The notes under the pieces were generated by a model. The model saw nothing but the letters and a program-made list of their open reading frames with translations. It was not told the DNA's origin and searched no databases. From the NCBI RefSeq assembly GCF_004664715.2, contig NC_051071.1:28017661-28081660 (forward strand): a DNA stretch of 64,000 nucleotides. The letters run 5' to 3'. This document shows positions 1 through 11,369 of the stretch, one piece after another. The stretch comes from Peromyscus leucopus. Taxonomy: Eukaryota; Chordata; Mammalia; Rodentia; Cricetidae. The translations under genes were made by a program, and so were the position numbers. Position 1 is the first letter of the stretch, and every line of letters begins with the position of its first letter.

Positions 1-580
1 GAGTTTTTCAAGTTGTGTTAATTTTTTTCCTCTTACTTCCTGCTGATCAATACTGCTTCCGAAAGCTGCTTTCTGCGATGAATACAATTTAGCTAATGAG
101 GAAGCAGGCAGCACTTGTGTTTGAATTATGGATTGTGCACGGAGAAGAGCCTTGGCCATATGTCACTTTGCTGAGAACGAGTGAAAGGAACACACATATT
201 ATTACTTTATTTTAGCTGGGCTGGCTTTCTAGCTTTGCAATAATAACTTTTGTATAATAATTTTTGTGAGTGGAAACTTCCTGTCAATGAAATGATCCCA
301 GCCTGTGGCCACTGGGCAGCAGGAGGGAGTGGAGGCTGCTCTCCTTAGAAGTGGGACAGTCCCATACGAGCTCCTGAACCAGATCTCAACCTTGACCTGG
401 AACGACTTCAATAAATACTGACTTGGTTTCTAAAATCCATCTCTAAAATGACTCCAGGTGACATGTGAGAATTGTAGTCCTAGCTCTCATTCTTTCCACA
501 ACACAACTTTAACAAGTGTCTTAGAAAAAAGCTGAATAGGTTTTACATGGACTATACTACCTTTCGTGTCTTCTTTTCCA
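1..580. other. Single-copy AT-rich DNA, nothing recognised
   Basis: No repeat, gene or RNA signature is visible. Open frames are short and lack splice or start context. Confidence 0.4.
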
Positions 581-850
581 TTTTTTTTTAATTTTTGAAA
601 TTAAAATTTAATTATATCACTTCCTTCTCCCTTTTCCTATGCCTCCAATCCCTCTCATGTCCTCCCTGCTCTACCCACTCTTGGTCCTTCTAAACTTCAT
701 GTTTTTTTCCTTTAATTATTGTTACAATTATATATTCATATATAATACATGCATAAATATATAAATACAACTGGCTCAGTTTGTTTAGTGTTACTTACGC
801 GTATGTGATTTTAGGGCTGACCAATTGGTGTTGGATAACAAATTAAATAG
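581..850 (-). repeat. L1 (Lx-like) 3' UTR fragment
   Basis: Read on the minus strand this resembles the 3' UTR of old rodent L1: a pyrimidine-rich block on the plus strand, then a thymine/adenine-rich block, then a 'gggctgacca' segment near 813 typical of this tail. It is decayed and has no clear target duplication. The next 130 bases may belong to the same or a related L1, but I could not confirm this. Confidence 0.55.
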
Positions 851-1189
851 GTAGTTCTCAGGGTGCAATAGTGGCACTCATGTTTTGGGAGTAACCAAAA
901 GTGGTATAATTGGACTTAAGTCCAGCTCAACAGGAAAGAAATCATACCTGGTACTGGAAACCTACCTATTTTCCTGGGGCTAAAGTAGAGAGCCTTTCAT
1001 TACTACTTTACTAGACCAAACAATCCTTAACTGCATTATTAATACCTTTCATGATTTTGCCAGTGTTTCATTTATTGATCCTGCTGAGCTCCACTCCCTA
1101 TTCCTAGGCTCCTTTTACAATACCTGGTCACTTGTATTCAAATCTAACTTGAATTCAGTTAACAATGGACTCTATCTTTATTGCAGCAG

Positions 1190-1605
1190 TGTGTTGGCTA
1201 ATTTTTATGTCTGCTTGACACAGACTAGAGTCACTTGGGAAGAGGGAACTTCAACTGAGAAATGTCCCCACCAGAGTGGCCTGTGGCCAAGCCTATGGGA
1301 CATTTTGTTGATTAATGATTGGTGTGGTAGGGTCCACCTCACAGAGTTTGGTTCTGCCTCTGGAAAAGTGGTCTAGTATGGTATAAGAAAGCAGGCTGAA
1401 GTAGCCCTAAGCAGCAAGCTAGTAAGTAGCATCCTCCATGGCCTCTGCTTCAGTTCCTGCCTCCAGGTTCTTGCCTTGACTTCCTGCCCTGACTTTCCTA
1501 AGTGACAGAGTGTGACCTGAGAATTGTAAGCAGAAGTAAACTCTTTCTTCCTCAAGTTGGGTTCAGTCAGTGTTTTATCACAACAACAGAAACCTAACTA
1601 AGACA
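1190..1605 (+). repeat. MaLR-type solo LTR
   Basis: The segment starts with TG (TGTGTTGGCTA) and ends with CA (AACTAAGACA), as LTRs do. The body matches the very common muroid LTR that begins in a 'cttgacacagactagagtcac' type of sequence and ends near an AGTAAA-like polyadenylation signal at about 1534. I place it in the ERVL-MaLR group by recognition of the whole layout. No convincing 5-bp target duplication remains, so it is old. Internal open frames are not genes. Confidence 0.65.
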
Positions 1606-1858
1606 ACTGACCATCACTAATTAAAGTTTGTTTTCACCATTTTAGTCTCTGGCTTTGCTTATTTTTGACAGAGGCCATGTAGCAAAATTCTTTCTGTATA
1701 TCTCATCTATATTTGTGGATCATCTGTCTTCTACTGGTTCTACTTCTATAGATAACTCAGATTAATACAAAGATATTAGTTGCCATGGTTCTCCAAGAAA
1801 AAATAATGGTTACCGCAGAGCAGGATGTATTAACAAACACCTGTTTCTGTAAACTCCC

Positions 1859-2262
1859 TGCTCTAGTTTCATTTCAGTTACTGTGTTCAAACATCCTGAC
1901 AAAGGCAACTAAGACAACAAAGGGTTCATGTGGTTGACAACTCTGGGTTATAGTCTATTGTTGGAGTCAAGTCAAGGCAGAAACTCATGCAGCTAGTCAC
2001 ATCACACACCCACAGTCAAGAACAGAAGGAAATAAGCTCATGTAGGCTTCCTTGCCTACTTGCTTTCTTCTTGCTTACTGATCAGGAGCTCCTGCCTAGG
2101 GAATGATTCAGGCTTGCAATGATCTGAACCTTCCTACATCAACTACTTAATTAGCAACCAAGACACATCTACCACCAGACATGCCCACAGTATGCTCACA
2201 GGTATCTAGGTAAATCCTTATTAAGAACCTCATCTCAGATGACTCTGATTGTGTTAACAAGA
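1859..2262 (-). repeat. MaLR-type LTR, antisense
   Basis: In reverse complement this follows the MaLR LTR layout. On the plus strand it opens with a 'ttactgtg...ctgacaaaggcaact' segment, which is the complement of the LTR 3' end, and closes with a 'cagatgactctga' segment, which complements the LTR 5' part. Strongly diverged; ends approximate. Confidence 0.5.
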
Positions 2263-2829
2263 CAGTGAAAACCAACAGTACTCACCATCTACTCACTTAG
2301 CAAGGAGAGGTTGTCTACATGAAACTTTCCATCAAAGGTCTGCAATTCCACTTTTTCCTGCCCATCACAAAATGGAGTGAAACCCCGGGCTACCCAAAGT
2401 TTTTCAAACAAAATCCCTTGGAAGAGGTCAATGGTAGAATAAAACATTTAATTTCACCATTTGGAAGACTAATTATTTGGTGGACTCTGGTCTCTTCTCA
2501 GAGGAGAAATTGGCATGTGGAGAGGTCTAATATTCCACTGGACTAGGAAACAACTATTTCCTATACATCTTTGACTTTCTTAAGTGCCATTAGCCTAGAA
2601 ATTAAACATGACAAAACAAAACAAATTTTTTTCCAATCATTTTTCTCTCGGTAATGTTGTGGGGGACAAGGATTCTCAGACATTCCTGCTGCAAATCCAA
2701 AATGACACAGTGCATAGAGGAAAACATGGCACTATTCATCAAATCATGTGAGCATATTCAGCTTTGGCATTATGCTCACACTTCTAGGTAAATATCCCAA
2801 ACATATATCGGTGGGACAGAGGTATCATT
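2263..2829. other. Single-copy DNA, nothing recognised
   Basis: No repeat family or coding signature identified. Confidence 0.35.
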
Positions 2830-3125
2830 GCTCTATTTTTAAATGTCCCCCAGATGCTATGTACCCAAAGTAATTGGGATGTTTGGAACTTTTAAGGCCT
2901 AGTTCAAGAAAATTAGTTCACTGAAGCTATTCAGTTGAAGAAGATATTATGGCCCTGGACCTCCCCCTCCCTTCCTGATGTTGTGAGGTGAGCAGCCTTT
3001 TTATGCCAGCTCTCATCATCCACACCATGATATTCTGCTTCACCACAGGACCCAAAGCAGTGGAGCCAAATGATCTAGTGACTGTATCCTTTGAAATTAT
3101 CAACTCAAATCAGACTTTCTTCCCC
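2830..3125 (+). repeat. MaLR-like LTR fragment
   Basis: The stretch with 'ccatgatattctgcttcacc' and 'cccaaagcagtggagcca' resembles the 3' half of an old mammalian MaLR-type LTR. It is heavily decayed, and the ends are estimates. Confidence 0.35.
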
Positions 3126-3794
3126 TTAAGTTGACTTTTATCAGGATTTTGCACCAGGACAGAAATAGAACTTACACTTGAATCATGACAGGATTGGGCA
3201 TTATGGTACGATGTGAACTATCCTGGAAGGATAGTCACCATATAACAGGGCTAATGGAACAATGGTAGAAGAGTTCAAGTTGGAGGCCTTTAACAGAGAC
3301 TAGGGGCACTGTAAAGAAACTGGTAGACCAACTCACAGATGCAAATAACTCTGAAGCTCTGACTCCCACAAATACTGAAGTGCTGGTTATGTCTCCCAAT
3401 CCTGCCTGTAAGCCACTATGGACTACTGAATGAATACCATGAAGTCAGAGAATGGGTACCTGTTTTATCCTAAGCCTCATTACAGCAGCAGGGCCTTTAC
3501 TTTGTTCCACTATTCTCAGTTTTCTGTGTTTCCTATCAGAAAAAGGGACTAGCAAGGCCAAAGCGGTAACTATTGCTGGGGTGTGTATACTGAAGTGTAT
3601 TTGTGTGGTTTAAGGTGTGAGTGGTGCTACTTAGGGAGAGTGCTTCTCAGTTGTCTGTGTTTGGTTCTCTGGCTTCTTCTGTCCTGCTTGTAAGCAGTGA
3701 AAAGGCCCCTAGCTTTCACATCCAATTCCCAATTCATTGTCTGTTGCTCACTTCAGCTGTTCGTTATCATTTTGCAGTGCATCAATGCTACTGA

Positions 3795-4185
3795 GCAACA
3801 GCCATCTGTCAGGGCCTGAATCATGCTTTCCCAACTTGTCTTTTGAAATTCTAACACTCCATGTGACCGTAATTGGAGATAGGGCCATTGCAGAGATAAT
3901 GATGGGCTAAATGAGGTCAAAAGGGTATGTTCCCAACAATGGTCCTGGTGTTCTTCTACAAAGAGGATGAGACTAGAGTGCTTGGGCCCTGCTTCCATGT
4001 CCCCAAAGAGTAGAGACCATGGGAGGACACGGGGAGAGGCAGCCAGCCAGTTGCCAACACAGGGAAGGGGCCTTAGAATGAACCCTCTTGCCTGGCCCTT
4101 TGCTCTTGAACTTCTCCAGAACTGTGAACAAATAAGTTTCTGATGTTGCACTTATCCAGTTCATACTTTTCAGATATGTTGATTG
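3795..4185 (+). repeat. MLT1-type MaLR LTR
   Basis: The order of motifs matches an MLT1 LTR in the plus direction: 'attggagatagggcc', then 'aaatgaggtca', then an 'aggacacggggagaggc' segment, then 'ctccagaactgtgaacaaataa' shortened near 4111-4133. The last contains the degenerate polyadenylation region. The minus-strand 132-codon frame across it is a chance shadow. Confidence 0.65.
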
Positions 4186-4243
4186 TAGGTGGCTACTATC
4201 TTATTGCTGCTTGGCCCTTTGGCTAAGATCAGGTGTAAAAGAC

Positions 4244-4923
4244 TGCTGTGGTTTGGATGTGAAATGTCAAGGTAGGTCAAATGTTTGAACACTTGGTCCC
4301 CAGCTGGCAGTGCTATTTGGGAAGGTTGTAGACCTTTAGGAGGTGGACCCTCACAGGAGGAAGTGAGTCACTAGGAAGAGGTTTTATAGCCCCAACTTCT
4401 TCCACTTCACTCTGCTTCCTGACTGGAGAAGCAATGAAACCAGTTGCCTCTCTTCCTGTTGCCTTGCCTTTCCTGCCATGATGGACTGTGTCTCTTCAAC
4501 CTGCAAGCCAACATGAATCTTTCTTCCTTTTAGTCATTTCCTGACAGGTTTTTATTTTATTTTATTTTATTTTATCTTATTTTACAATACCATTCAGTTC
4601 TACATAACAGCCACAGATTTCCTTGTTCTCCCGCTTCCTGCCCCCCTCCCCTTCCCCCCAGCCCACCCCACATTCCCACCTCCTCAAGGGCAAAGCCTCC
4701 CCTGAGGACTGAGATCGATCTGGTAGACTCAGTCCAGGCAGGTCCAGTCCCTTCCTCCCAGATTGAGCTAAGCATCCCTGCATAAGTCCCAGGTTTCAAA
4801 CAGCTAACTCATGCAATGAGCCCAGGACCTGGTACCACTGCCTAGATGCCTTCCAAACAGATCAAGCCAATCAACTGTCTTTACAGGTATTTTGTCATAG
4901 CAATGAGAAAAGTAATTAATACA
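4244..4923 (+). repeat. MaLR-type solo LTR split by an L1
   Basis: This begins TGCTGTGGTTTGG and ends TTAATACA, a TG...CA LTR. It is flanked by near-identical 5-bp sequences: aagac at 4239-4243 and aagat at 4924-4928. Five bases is the size expected for ERVL/MaLR integration. The LTR is continuous from 4244 to about 4549, is interrupted by an antisense L1 3' end, and resumes at about 4883 with 'acaggtattttgtcatagc'. Family assignment is by recognition. Confidence 0.7.
4550..4880 (-). mobile_element. 5'-truncated young L1 insertion (3' UTR only)
   Basis: The plus strand opens with a run of TTTTA units, the complement of an L1 tail, followed by the complement of the guanine-rich 3' UTR. It corresponds closely, in reverse, to 49432-49760, the tail of the full-length L1 in this window, so both belong to the same or a close subfamily. 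The sequence ACAGGT lies on both sides (4544-4549 and 4883-4888), consistent with a diverged target duplication inside the older LTR. Only about 330 bases were inserted, the usual outcome of incomplete reverse transcription. Confidence 0.85.
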
Positions 4924-4928
4924 AAGAT

Positions 4929-6069
4929 CAGTAATCCTATGGTTATTATTTCTATTGCTTCCTCCAAGTATCCCTAGTGGTGGATTGCCATCTCTTTAAA
5001 TTTACTCTTTTCTACTAAAACATTACCTTGGTTTTAGCAGCAATTGGGCCACCATCTTCTGAGAAAATTCTGCTTTACTCACAACCAGAGATGGAGTCCT
5101 CCTTGAGCCAGGCTCTGTTATCACCTATCTTGAAAATTCTTATCATCATCCAATTATTGACAATTTTCTTTGCAATGGGGAAAATATAGTTTTCTCTCTT
5201 GCCTGTTTTATTTGGCGTGACATTGAAGTTAGTTGTAGTGAGTGTAGTATGACAAGTAAGATTATTAATATAAGAAATATGAGTTGGAAGCAAAAGAATG
5301 AAACCATCATTACATACATGTAATTTCTCTATGTACAAAATATTGTGTTGTAGTATATGTTCTATCATGGACCCACTACTACCATCTCCCAAGATGTTTA
5401 GAGTATGACAAGACTCATGGAGAAGGGGTTGTCTGGGCTCTTGCTTTCTGAGTCTGGGGGGTTGGCTCCATGAGTGCCCATACTAATGGAATCCAGTAGC
5501 AGCCATGCAGGACATACTCTTTTTTTTTTCTTTGCTTTTTTTTTTTAAACCAGGGCACTTACATTTAGAACCAAGCTGTTATGTTTAGAGGAATTCTATT
5601 CCACATGGAGAGGCTACATGGGGATATTTCATCAGGTAGGCTCAGCCAAGATCTTAGATGGAACAGCTCTCTGCAGTGAGGCTGTCCTTGAAAGGTGACA
5701 GCTGGCAGATGCCATGTTCCTAAGGTTGGTACAAATCATTCTTTACAAGGGACATGGGTACCCCACCATCATTTTTAACTCTGCATCAGTTGATGCTAAG
5801 CGAGAAAGACTTCAGATGATTTCATACCCTGACTTTACAGCTGAGGATGTTGTAAAGCACAGGAAGCCATAGCCATTCTTCTTCATCTGAATTTCCCACC
5901 TGGAGAAACCATGGTTGATAAATAATAATTGCTACCTCAGTCCCCCTGAGGTGGGGATAATTGTAGGTTATTGCAAATATTGAAAGGAACTTTAGGTTAA
6001 ATGCTAAAATTAATAAGAATTTGGTATGGCTGCTGGATACAAAATCAATATACACGCTGATTGTATTCT
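4929..6069. other. Mostly single-copy DNA with T runs at 5520-5550
   Basis: Two poly-T runs lie near 5520-5547. No SINE body could be assigned to them. Open frames are short and unsupported. Confidence 0.35.
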
Positions 6070-6296
6070 TTAGAGGTTTATTTATTTTTATTTTCTGTAT
6101 TTGAATGTTTTCTCTGTATGTATATCTGTATACCATGTGCTTGCCTGCTACCTATGGAGACCAGAAGAGAATGTTAGATCTCCTGGAACTTGAGTTACAG
6201 GTAGTTGTGAGGTACCATGTTGGTGCTGAGAATTGAATTCTGGTCCTTTGGAAGAGCAGGTAGTACCTTTAACCTGGACATTTCTCTAGCTCCTGG
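6070..6296 (-). repeat. B3 (B2-superfamily) SINE, antisense
   Basis: In reverse complement it has the B2/B3 order: a tRNA-like head ending at 'ctagagaaatgtcc' (complement near 6278-6291), then the body with 'agatctcctggaactt' on the plus strand, then the A-rich tail at the left end (6070-6100). It is an old copy derived from tRNA through RNA polymerase III transcription and L1-driven insertion. Confidence 0.75.
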
Positions 6297-9200
6297 ATAA
6301 TATTTTTATGTATTTAGCATATAGAGAGGTGAAATTTAAAACTTCATGTAAGTACTTACCTAAGAGTATGTACAACAGAGGGACCTAAGTCCCTCCAAGA
6401 GACAATCACAGAACGCTCTACAAAAGAGAACAGAAGACCAAAACCAAATAGGGAGATAAACAATACGCTCACGATTTCAGAGTCAATATTGCATAAATAT
6501 CAACTTTCTCAAAATTGATTTAGTATTTCGTGCCTACCAAAGTTACAATTACTGTGTGCTGTAATGAGCTGACTTTTAGCTTCATATGAAAAATTTAAAG
6601 GCCAAGGCCAGAGATGGCTCTTTAGAAACACGCTTTCCATTTTACAGAACCTAACACAGCAAGCGGTTGATGAAAAAATTGGGACTTGATACAGTGGAGT
6701 GGAAAAGTGTCAATTTCTGTCCTCCATCTGGCTGTCACATGTTTATAAGAGCTTTAGCATGGCAGATCCAGGGATGGAGACCCACAGTCAGCTGATGGCC
6801 TTTTTATAAATGCTGAGGAGAAAACTTGGTACTCAGAGTGAACAATAACAAATTCCCACAGAATGACCAATTCCAAATGAATTAAGACCCATATGAGAAA
6901 GAGATAGACAAATATATAAATACATAAATAAACATTTCAAAATACAATATAGCAAAGTTCACATGGGTGTTTATCCTTAAATACAGTCTAAAAAGCTCTG
7001 CTTCTAACTAAGATTAGTTCATTGAAATCTTAAGTTTGCATTTATCAGGTGAATGCTTATTGTTTACAGATGGAGTTGTCATCCCATTACGTACTTCACT
7101 GTCAATCAGTGGGGTCACTGGAGATGTCAGCGACATATCAAATGCAGACATGGCCATGAGATGATAATTGTTGTAGCCAACAATGTTCATAATACTAAAA
7201 TCAGAAACAGCTCAAATTCTCCTGGATGGCAGGACAGACCAACAGATTGGCATATTCACTGGATATAAAGAGGCAACAGTGAAAATGACCCATGGTCCAC
7301 ACATCAATAGGGATAATTCTTATGTGGAGAACAAGAACCAAGCATGGCAAACCCATTGAGTATGGTTCCAAACCATAGTGTTCACTGAGGCAGTCACACA
7401 TGGTGACACACTATCAGAAAGACCTTATCCCAAAGCTTTGTGTGATGAGAACAACTTAAAAACTGTTTTCTCATGACAACTTCCTGTGCCCTTCAGATAA
7501 AACTTTTGTACTGTTGCTGCATATTCTATATGCTTTTTGAATATAAAATATAATTCATAACAGCAAAGAAAAATGATAATAGGCATAGCAATCACGATGA
7601 TGCTTAAGAATAGTGCCCATTGTTTCATAGGCAGTATTTCTGACTCAAACTTAGGAATTAGTTCTTTATCATTCTGGTGTGGCACCTATTAATCCATGGA
7701 GGATTGTTTTAAGGCTCCAGTGGATGCCTGGAAGCTCAGTCTCATAAAGTGCTATATGTTGTTTTATTCTGAACATACATGCAATGAAGTCCATACTAAT
7801 GAAGCACACACACTATGACTTTGATTTTTGCCTAGAAAATTGAGTACACATTTCCCCCTCTTTCAAGGATTTCTTCTAAGTATAAACCATGGCTACAAAC
7901 CATGTAATTATTGTTCTTTTTTCCTCATCAAGAACATTCACAGTTTCATTTCATATTGTGCCTTTTCTTCTCTATATCTGAATTGCCAACATTAGTCCTT
8001 TGGGGCCATTTTTTAAAAAAGGGAGTAGGAGAGACTTGATCACAAGCCTTCTGATACTATGACAGTGGATCTGATGACTTATAGCTCTGAGTGCCTCTCT
8101 AGGGACATGGAGTATATAGTGTGGGTACACTGGCAGAGATGATTCTTGTCCTTGTAACCAAGCAGGAAGGGGTGGTGTGAGACTTAATCAAGTTGCTCAG
8201 ACTGGTGCACAAATTCAAAGTTATGAACTGTTTATTTCTGGAATTTTCCATTCAATATTTTAGGTTTCAGCTGAGTTGGAGTAATTGAAACTGGAAAGCA
8301 AACTCACAATGAGGGATGTGGGTGATTGTATTTTATTGAATAGATTAATCATCCTTATTTGAACTTGTTTTGAAAATAAAGCATTGCCCCTGTCATCCCT
8401 GATAAATAGATTGGATTTTGAGTCTTGTTTTCTGCTCTCTTATGTGAGGCTCATCATCTCACACCAGAGATGAACTGATGGAAACTCAGGCCTTGACCTG
8501 GAGGAGTGTGCCTAGCTGCTAGAAAATGCACTTAGGGTGAATGAAGAGGATAGAGATGAACCATGTAGAGCCCCCAGCAATGTCTCTCAGACTAAAGCAT
8601 GACTTGAGCTCTCCTGGAGATGTAGACATGACAGGTGGCTGGGCAGATGGAGGTTGTGATCCAGTGGATGCGAGGACGGGCCTGAGAATATGAATTCTTG
8701 TCAGGTGATATCTACTCTGCTGATGAGGGACCCTTATTTGATAACCACTAGCTCATAGCATTGCTCCTAATCTTAAAAATATCATAATTTTAGTCATCTT
8801 TTCTCATCTCAGATAATTTACTGTTTTAAAAAAATTAAAAGAAAATAAGAGGAAAACATTAAGCGACCTCCTCAAATCAGAAAATTAAAGCACGGTATTT
8901 TTTTTTAACTCTTTATATAGATGAAATTTCTTTTTTTTTCTATTTTTTTTTTTTTTTTGCCAGAGACCATGTGTTCCTGACAAAAATTAAAGCTGAGGAG
9001 GTGAGAAAGAAAACAAGAATAGTATTCATCCTTAACATCCTTAACTTATGGTTTGGAAGGTGACAATGGCTTGCTTGGGGCATTTTGAATGAGGCATGGA
9101 GTTAGAGATGGAACTCTCCACAGGGGAGGAAAGAAAATACAGGGGCATCTGGAAGAGGCAACAGCCCAGAGGCCCCAAAGGCCTAGAATTGGGAAACTCT

Positions 9201-9914
9201 TCTTGAACTTCAAGGTCCTCAGAAGAATTCATCCTCCTATTTACTTGTTTGTTTTCTACAGTGACCGTTTTATTCTTCACCCAAACACGGAGACAATCAC
9301 AAGTGGCCAAGCAGGCTGAGGGATGCTATTGGGTGTTAATGTCAAGGACTCAAACCTGTTTTATGGTTCCTTGATTTTCCTATCAGCCCTGAAAGGCTGT
9401 TTCTTCTGGCCATCACACTTGTGTTCCAGGAAGTAAGAAGTAATACATGAAAGAATACATAGGTTGATTTTCTTGTCTTGTTAGGTAAATTTAAACTTTC
9501 CTGGAAGGTATTAGAAGTCTTCTGCTTTGATCAACATGTCCCCCAAAACCCCTGTATGCAATATACACCTTTGTCAATTATGCTGTATGACTTGAAGGCA
9601 TCTAATTTCATCACTGAAATATTTTAAAATAAAATAATAATGAGATACCCCAAAGTAGATTGATTTTTTTTTTGCTTGACTACTATTGGCTGGAATAATA
9701 AATCACATGACCACCTTGAAGGATAAGGAGGATAGAATTAGACTCATCTGCCACCACACCAGCAATACCAAGAAGAAATGATATTAGTCTAAATCTTCTG
9801 AGGTGTCAGAATATGCTGATACTCTCAGACAGGTTAATACTTGCTGCATGCATCCATACCCAGAAGCTGGGCAGACCACTGCCCTCCTTCCCCGACTAAT
9901 TTACATTACTGTAG
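6297..9914. other. Long single-copy stretch with T/A runs
   Basis: No element could be assigned to most of these 3.6 kb. Poly-T runs occur at 8931-8960. An AT-rich block at 8820-8960 looks like simple decay. The 7069-7690 segment has a faint coding-like appearance on the plus strand, but I could not recognise a family (see findings). Confidence 0.35.
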
Positions 9915-10165
9915 TCAGGGTACTGGTCCTTGAAGCCAGGCTCTGTGGGTTTGAGTCTGGCTCTCTCAGGAGCTGTGGCTTTGAGCATGTTTTTTGTTCC
10001 AGTTTCATCTAAATTTCTTCATCTCTGAAGAAAGGACTCGAAGTGGTTTTGGCCTTATCAGAATGTTGTGGGAATTAACACAGGAACTTACAGAGGTACA
10101 ACAGAGCAGAGCCAGCCCATGGTAGTGCTTGATAAGTGCCAGCAATTATTCTTCAAAGTTCAGAC
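9915..10165 (+). repeat. MIR SINE
   Basis: The layout matches the ancient mammalian MIR element: 'gaagccaggctctgtgggtt' at 9935-9954 in the tRNA-derived head, 'agtttcatct...cttcatctctgaa' in the core, 'ttgtgggaattaa', and a tail with 'gtgcttgataagtgcc'. It is strongly diverged, as expected for its age. Confidence 0.7.
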
Positions 10166-10315
10166 ATTTACATGGCACTAGCCCTTATCTACACATTTGT
10201 TTGAAATGCCTTTCAGTGCCTTCCTACCTGTCAAAGCTGGACGACTCTCTATCTATGCTTTGAAGTTCTTGTTTCTGCAATCCTGCAACTGCCTTGAGTG
10301 TGAGGTATGCATTTC

Positions 10316-10500
10316 CCAGTCTCTCTTCTCTCTTCCCCCCTCATCTCTCTCCCTGCAACCTCCTCTCCATTTTTCTTCTGCCCCTTCATCCTCTCCCTTT
10401 CCCTCTTCTGTCAGCTCCCTCTTCCTCCCTCCAGTTTATCTTCCTTTCTCTCTCTCTTTCCTCTCTTCCCCCATGTCCCTCATATTTCTCTCTGTCTCCC
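10316..10500. repeat. CT-rich polypyrimidine tract
   Basis: About 185 bases are almost entirely C and T. Long open frames across this tract are low-complexity artefacts. It directly precedes an ERV LTR. Confidence 0.85.
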
Positions 10501-10502
10501 GT

Positions 10503-10975
10503 AGCAGGGTCCTGTGCTGTTGTTCCCTTTGGGAGAAGGGGGCCAAGTAGGCACAGAGTCAAACCACACAGACTCTGGGAGAATGTGGATCAACAAGCTC
10601 AGTTTATTCAGGAAGAGGCAAGCCTTATATACCCTCCACACCACCCTGGGGGAAGGTCTGATGAATATGCATCTGCTGGTGTGACATGGCTGCCTCTCAT
10701 TGGACCAGGTCATCTCCAGATCATGTTTCAGCTGCTGTTGCTAAGGCTCTTAGTCAGACCCAGGTTGGCTCTCAGTATCTTTTTTACTTGTTTGGGCTGG
10801 CCCTCAAGTCTGTTAAGGATGAGTCATCCCAAGTCTCCCACCTTCATCTCTTCCCCACCCACAAGCATATAGGCATTTCTGTTCCACACAATATGCATGT
10901 TGCCCTCTGTCCAAGTTTCCTTCCGAGGCCTGATTCTAGAAAAGGCTTTGCCCACTGCTCCTGCTTTTCTTTCAG
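10503..10975 (-). repeat. ERV LTR, antisense
   Basis: Read on the minus strand this has the parts of a retroviral LTR. There is a TATA box GGTATATAAGG at about 10623-10633, followed about 15-20 bases later by an AATAAA polyadenylation signal (complement TTTATT at 10603-10608), then a U5-like stretch to about 10503. The upstream U3 part extends to about 10975. I infer an ERV LTR in the class II range from this layout. The exact ends and a target duplication could not be fixed. Confidence 0.6.
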
Positions 10976-10982
10976 TTGGAGT

Positions 10983-11363
10983 TGCTAGGGATGTCATTCT
11001 GTATGCTGTGAATGTGTTGCTCTGATGGATTGATAAATAAAATGCTGATTGGCCAGTAGCCAGGCAGGAAGTATAGTATAGGTGGGATAAGCAGAGCAGA
11101 GAATGCTGGGAAGTAGAAGGCTGAGTCAGGAGACACTGCCAGCCGCCACTGCCACCATGAGAAGCAAATTGTAAAGTACCAGTAAGCCACAAGCCACATG
11201 GCAACTTATAGATTAATAGAAATAGGTTAATTTAATATATAAGAACTAGATATCAAGAAGCCTGCCACGTCCATACAGTTTATAAGTAATATAAGTCTCT
11301 GTGTGTTTACTTGGGTCTGAGTGGCTGCAGAAGTCAGGTAGACACAGGAAAACTCCAGCTACA
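10983..11363 (+). mobile_element. Solo ERV LTR with 6-bp target duplication
   Basis: It begins TGCTAGGGATGTC and ends CTCCAGCTACA. The flanks are TGGAGT (10977-10982) and TGGAGC (11364-11369), a 6-bp duplication with one difference; six bases is typical of class II (ERVK/IAP-like) integration. A TATA-like 'atatataag' lies near 11237 on the plus strand. The same family recurs in reverse at 32859-33205. No internal retroviral sequence follows, so it is a solo LTR left by recombination between two LTRs. The family is one I associate with cricetid rodents (inference). Confidence 0.8.
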
Positions 11364-11369
11364 TGGAGC

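Noticed and set aside
3753..4151. 132-codon minus-strand frame
   Set aside because: Lies inside an MLT1 LTR in antisense; no coding signature.
10294..10872. 192-codon plus-strand open frame
   Set aside because: It runs through a CT-rich low-complexity tract and then across an antisense LTR. Composition, not coding, keeps it open.
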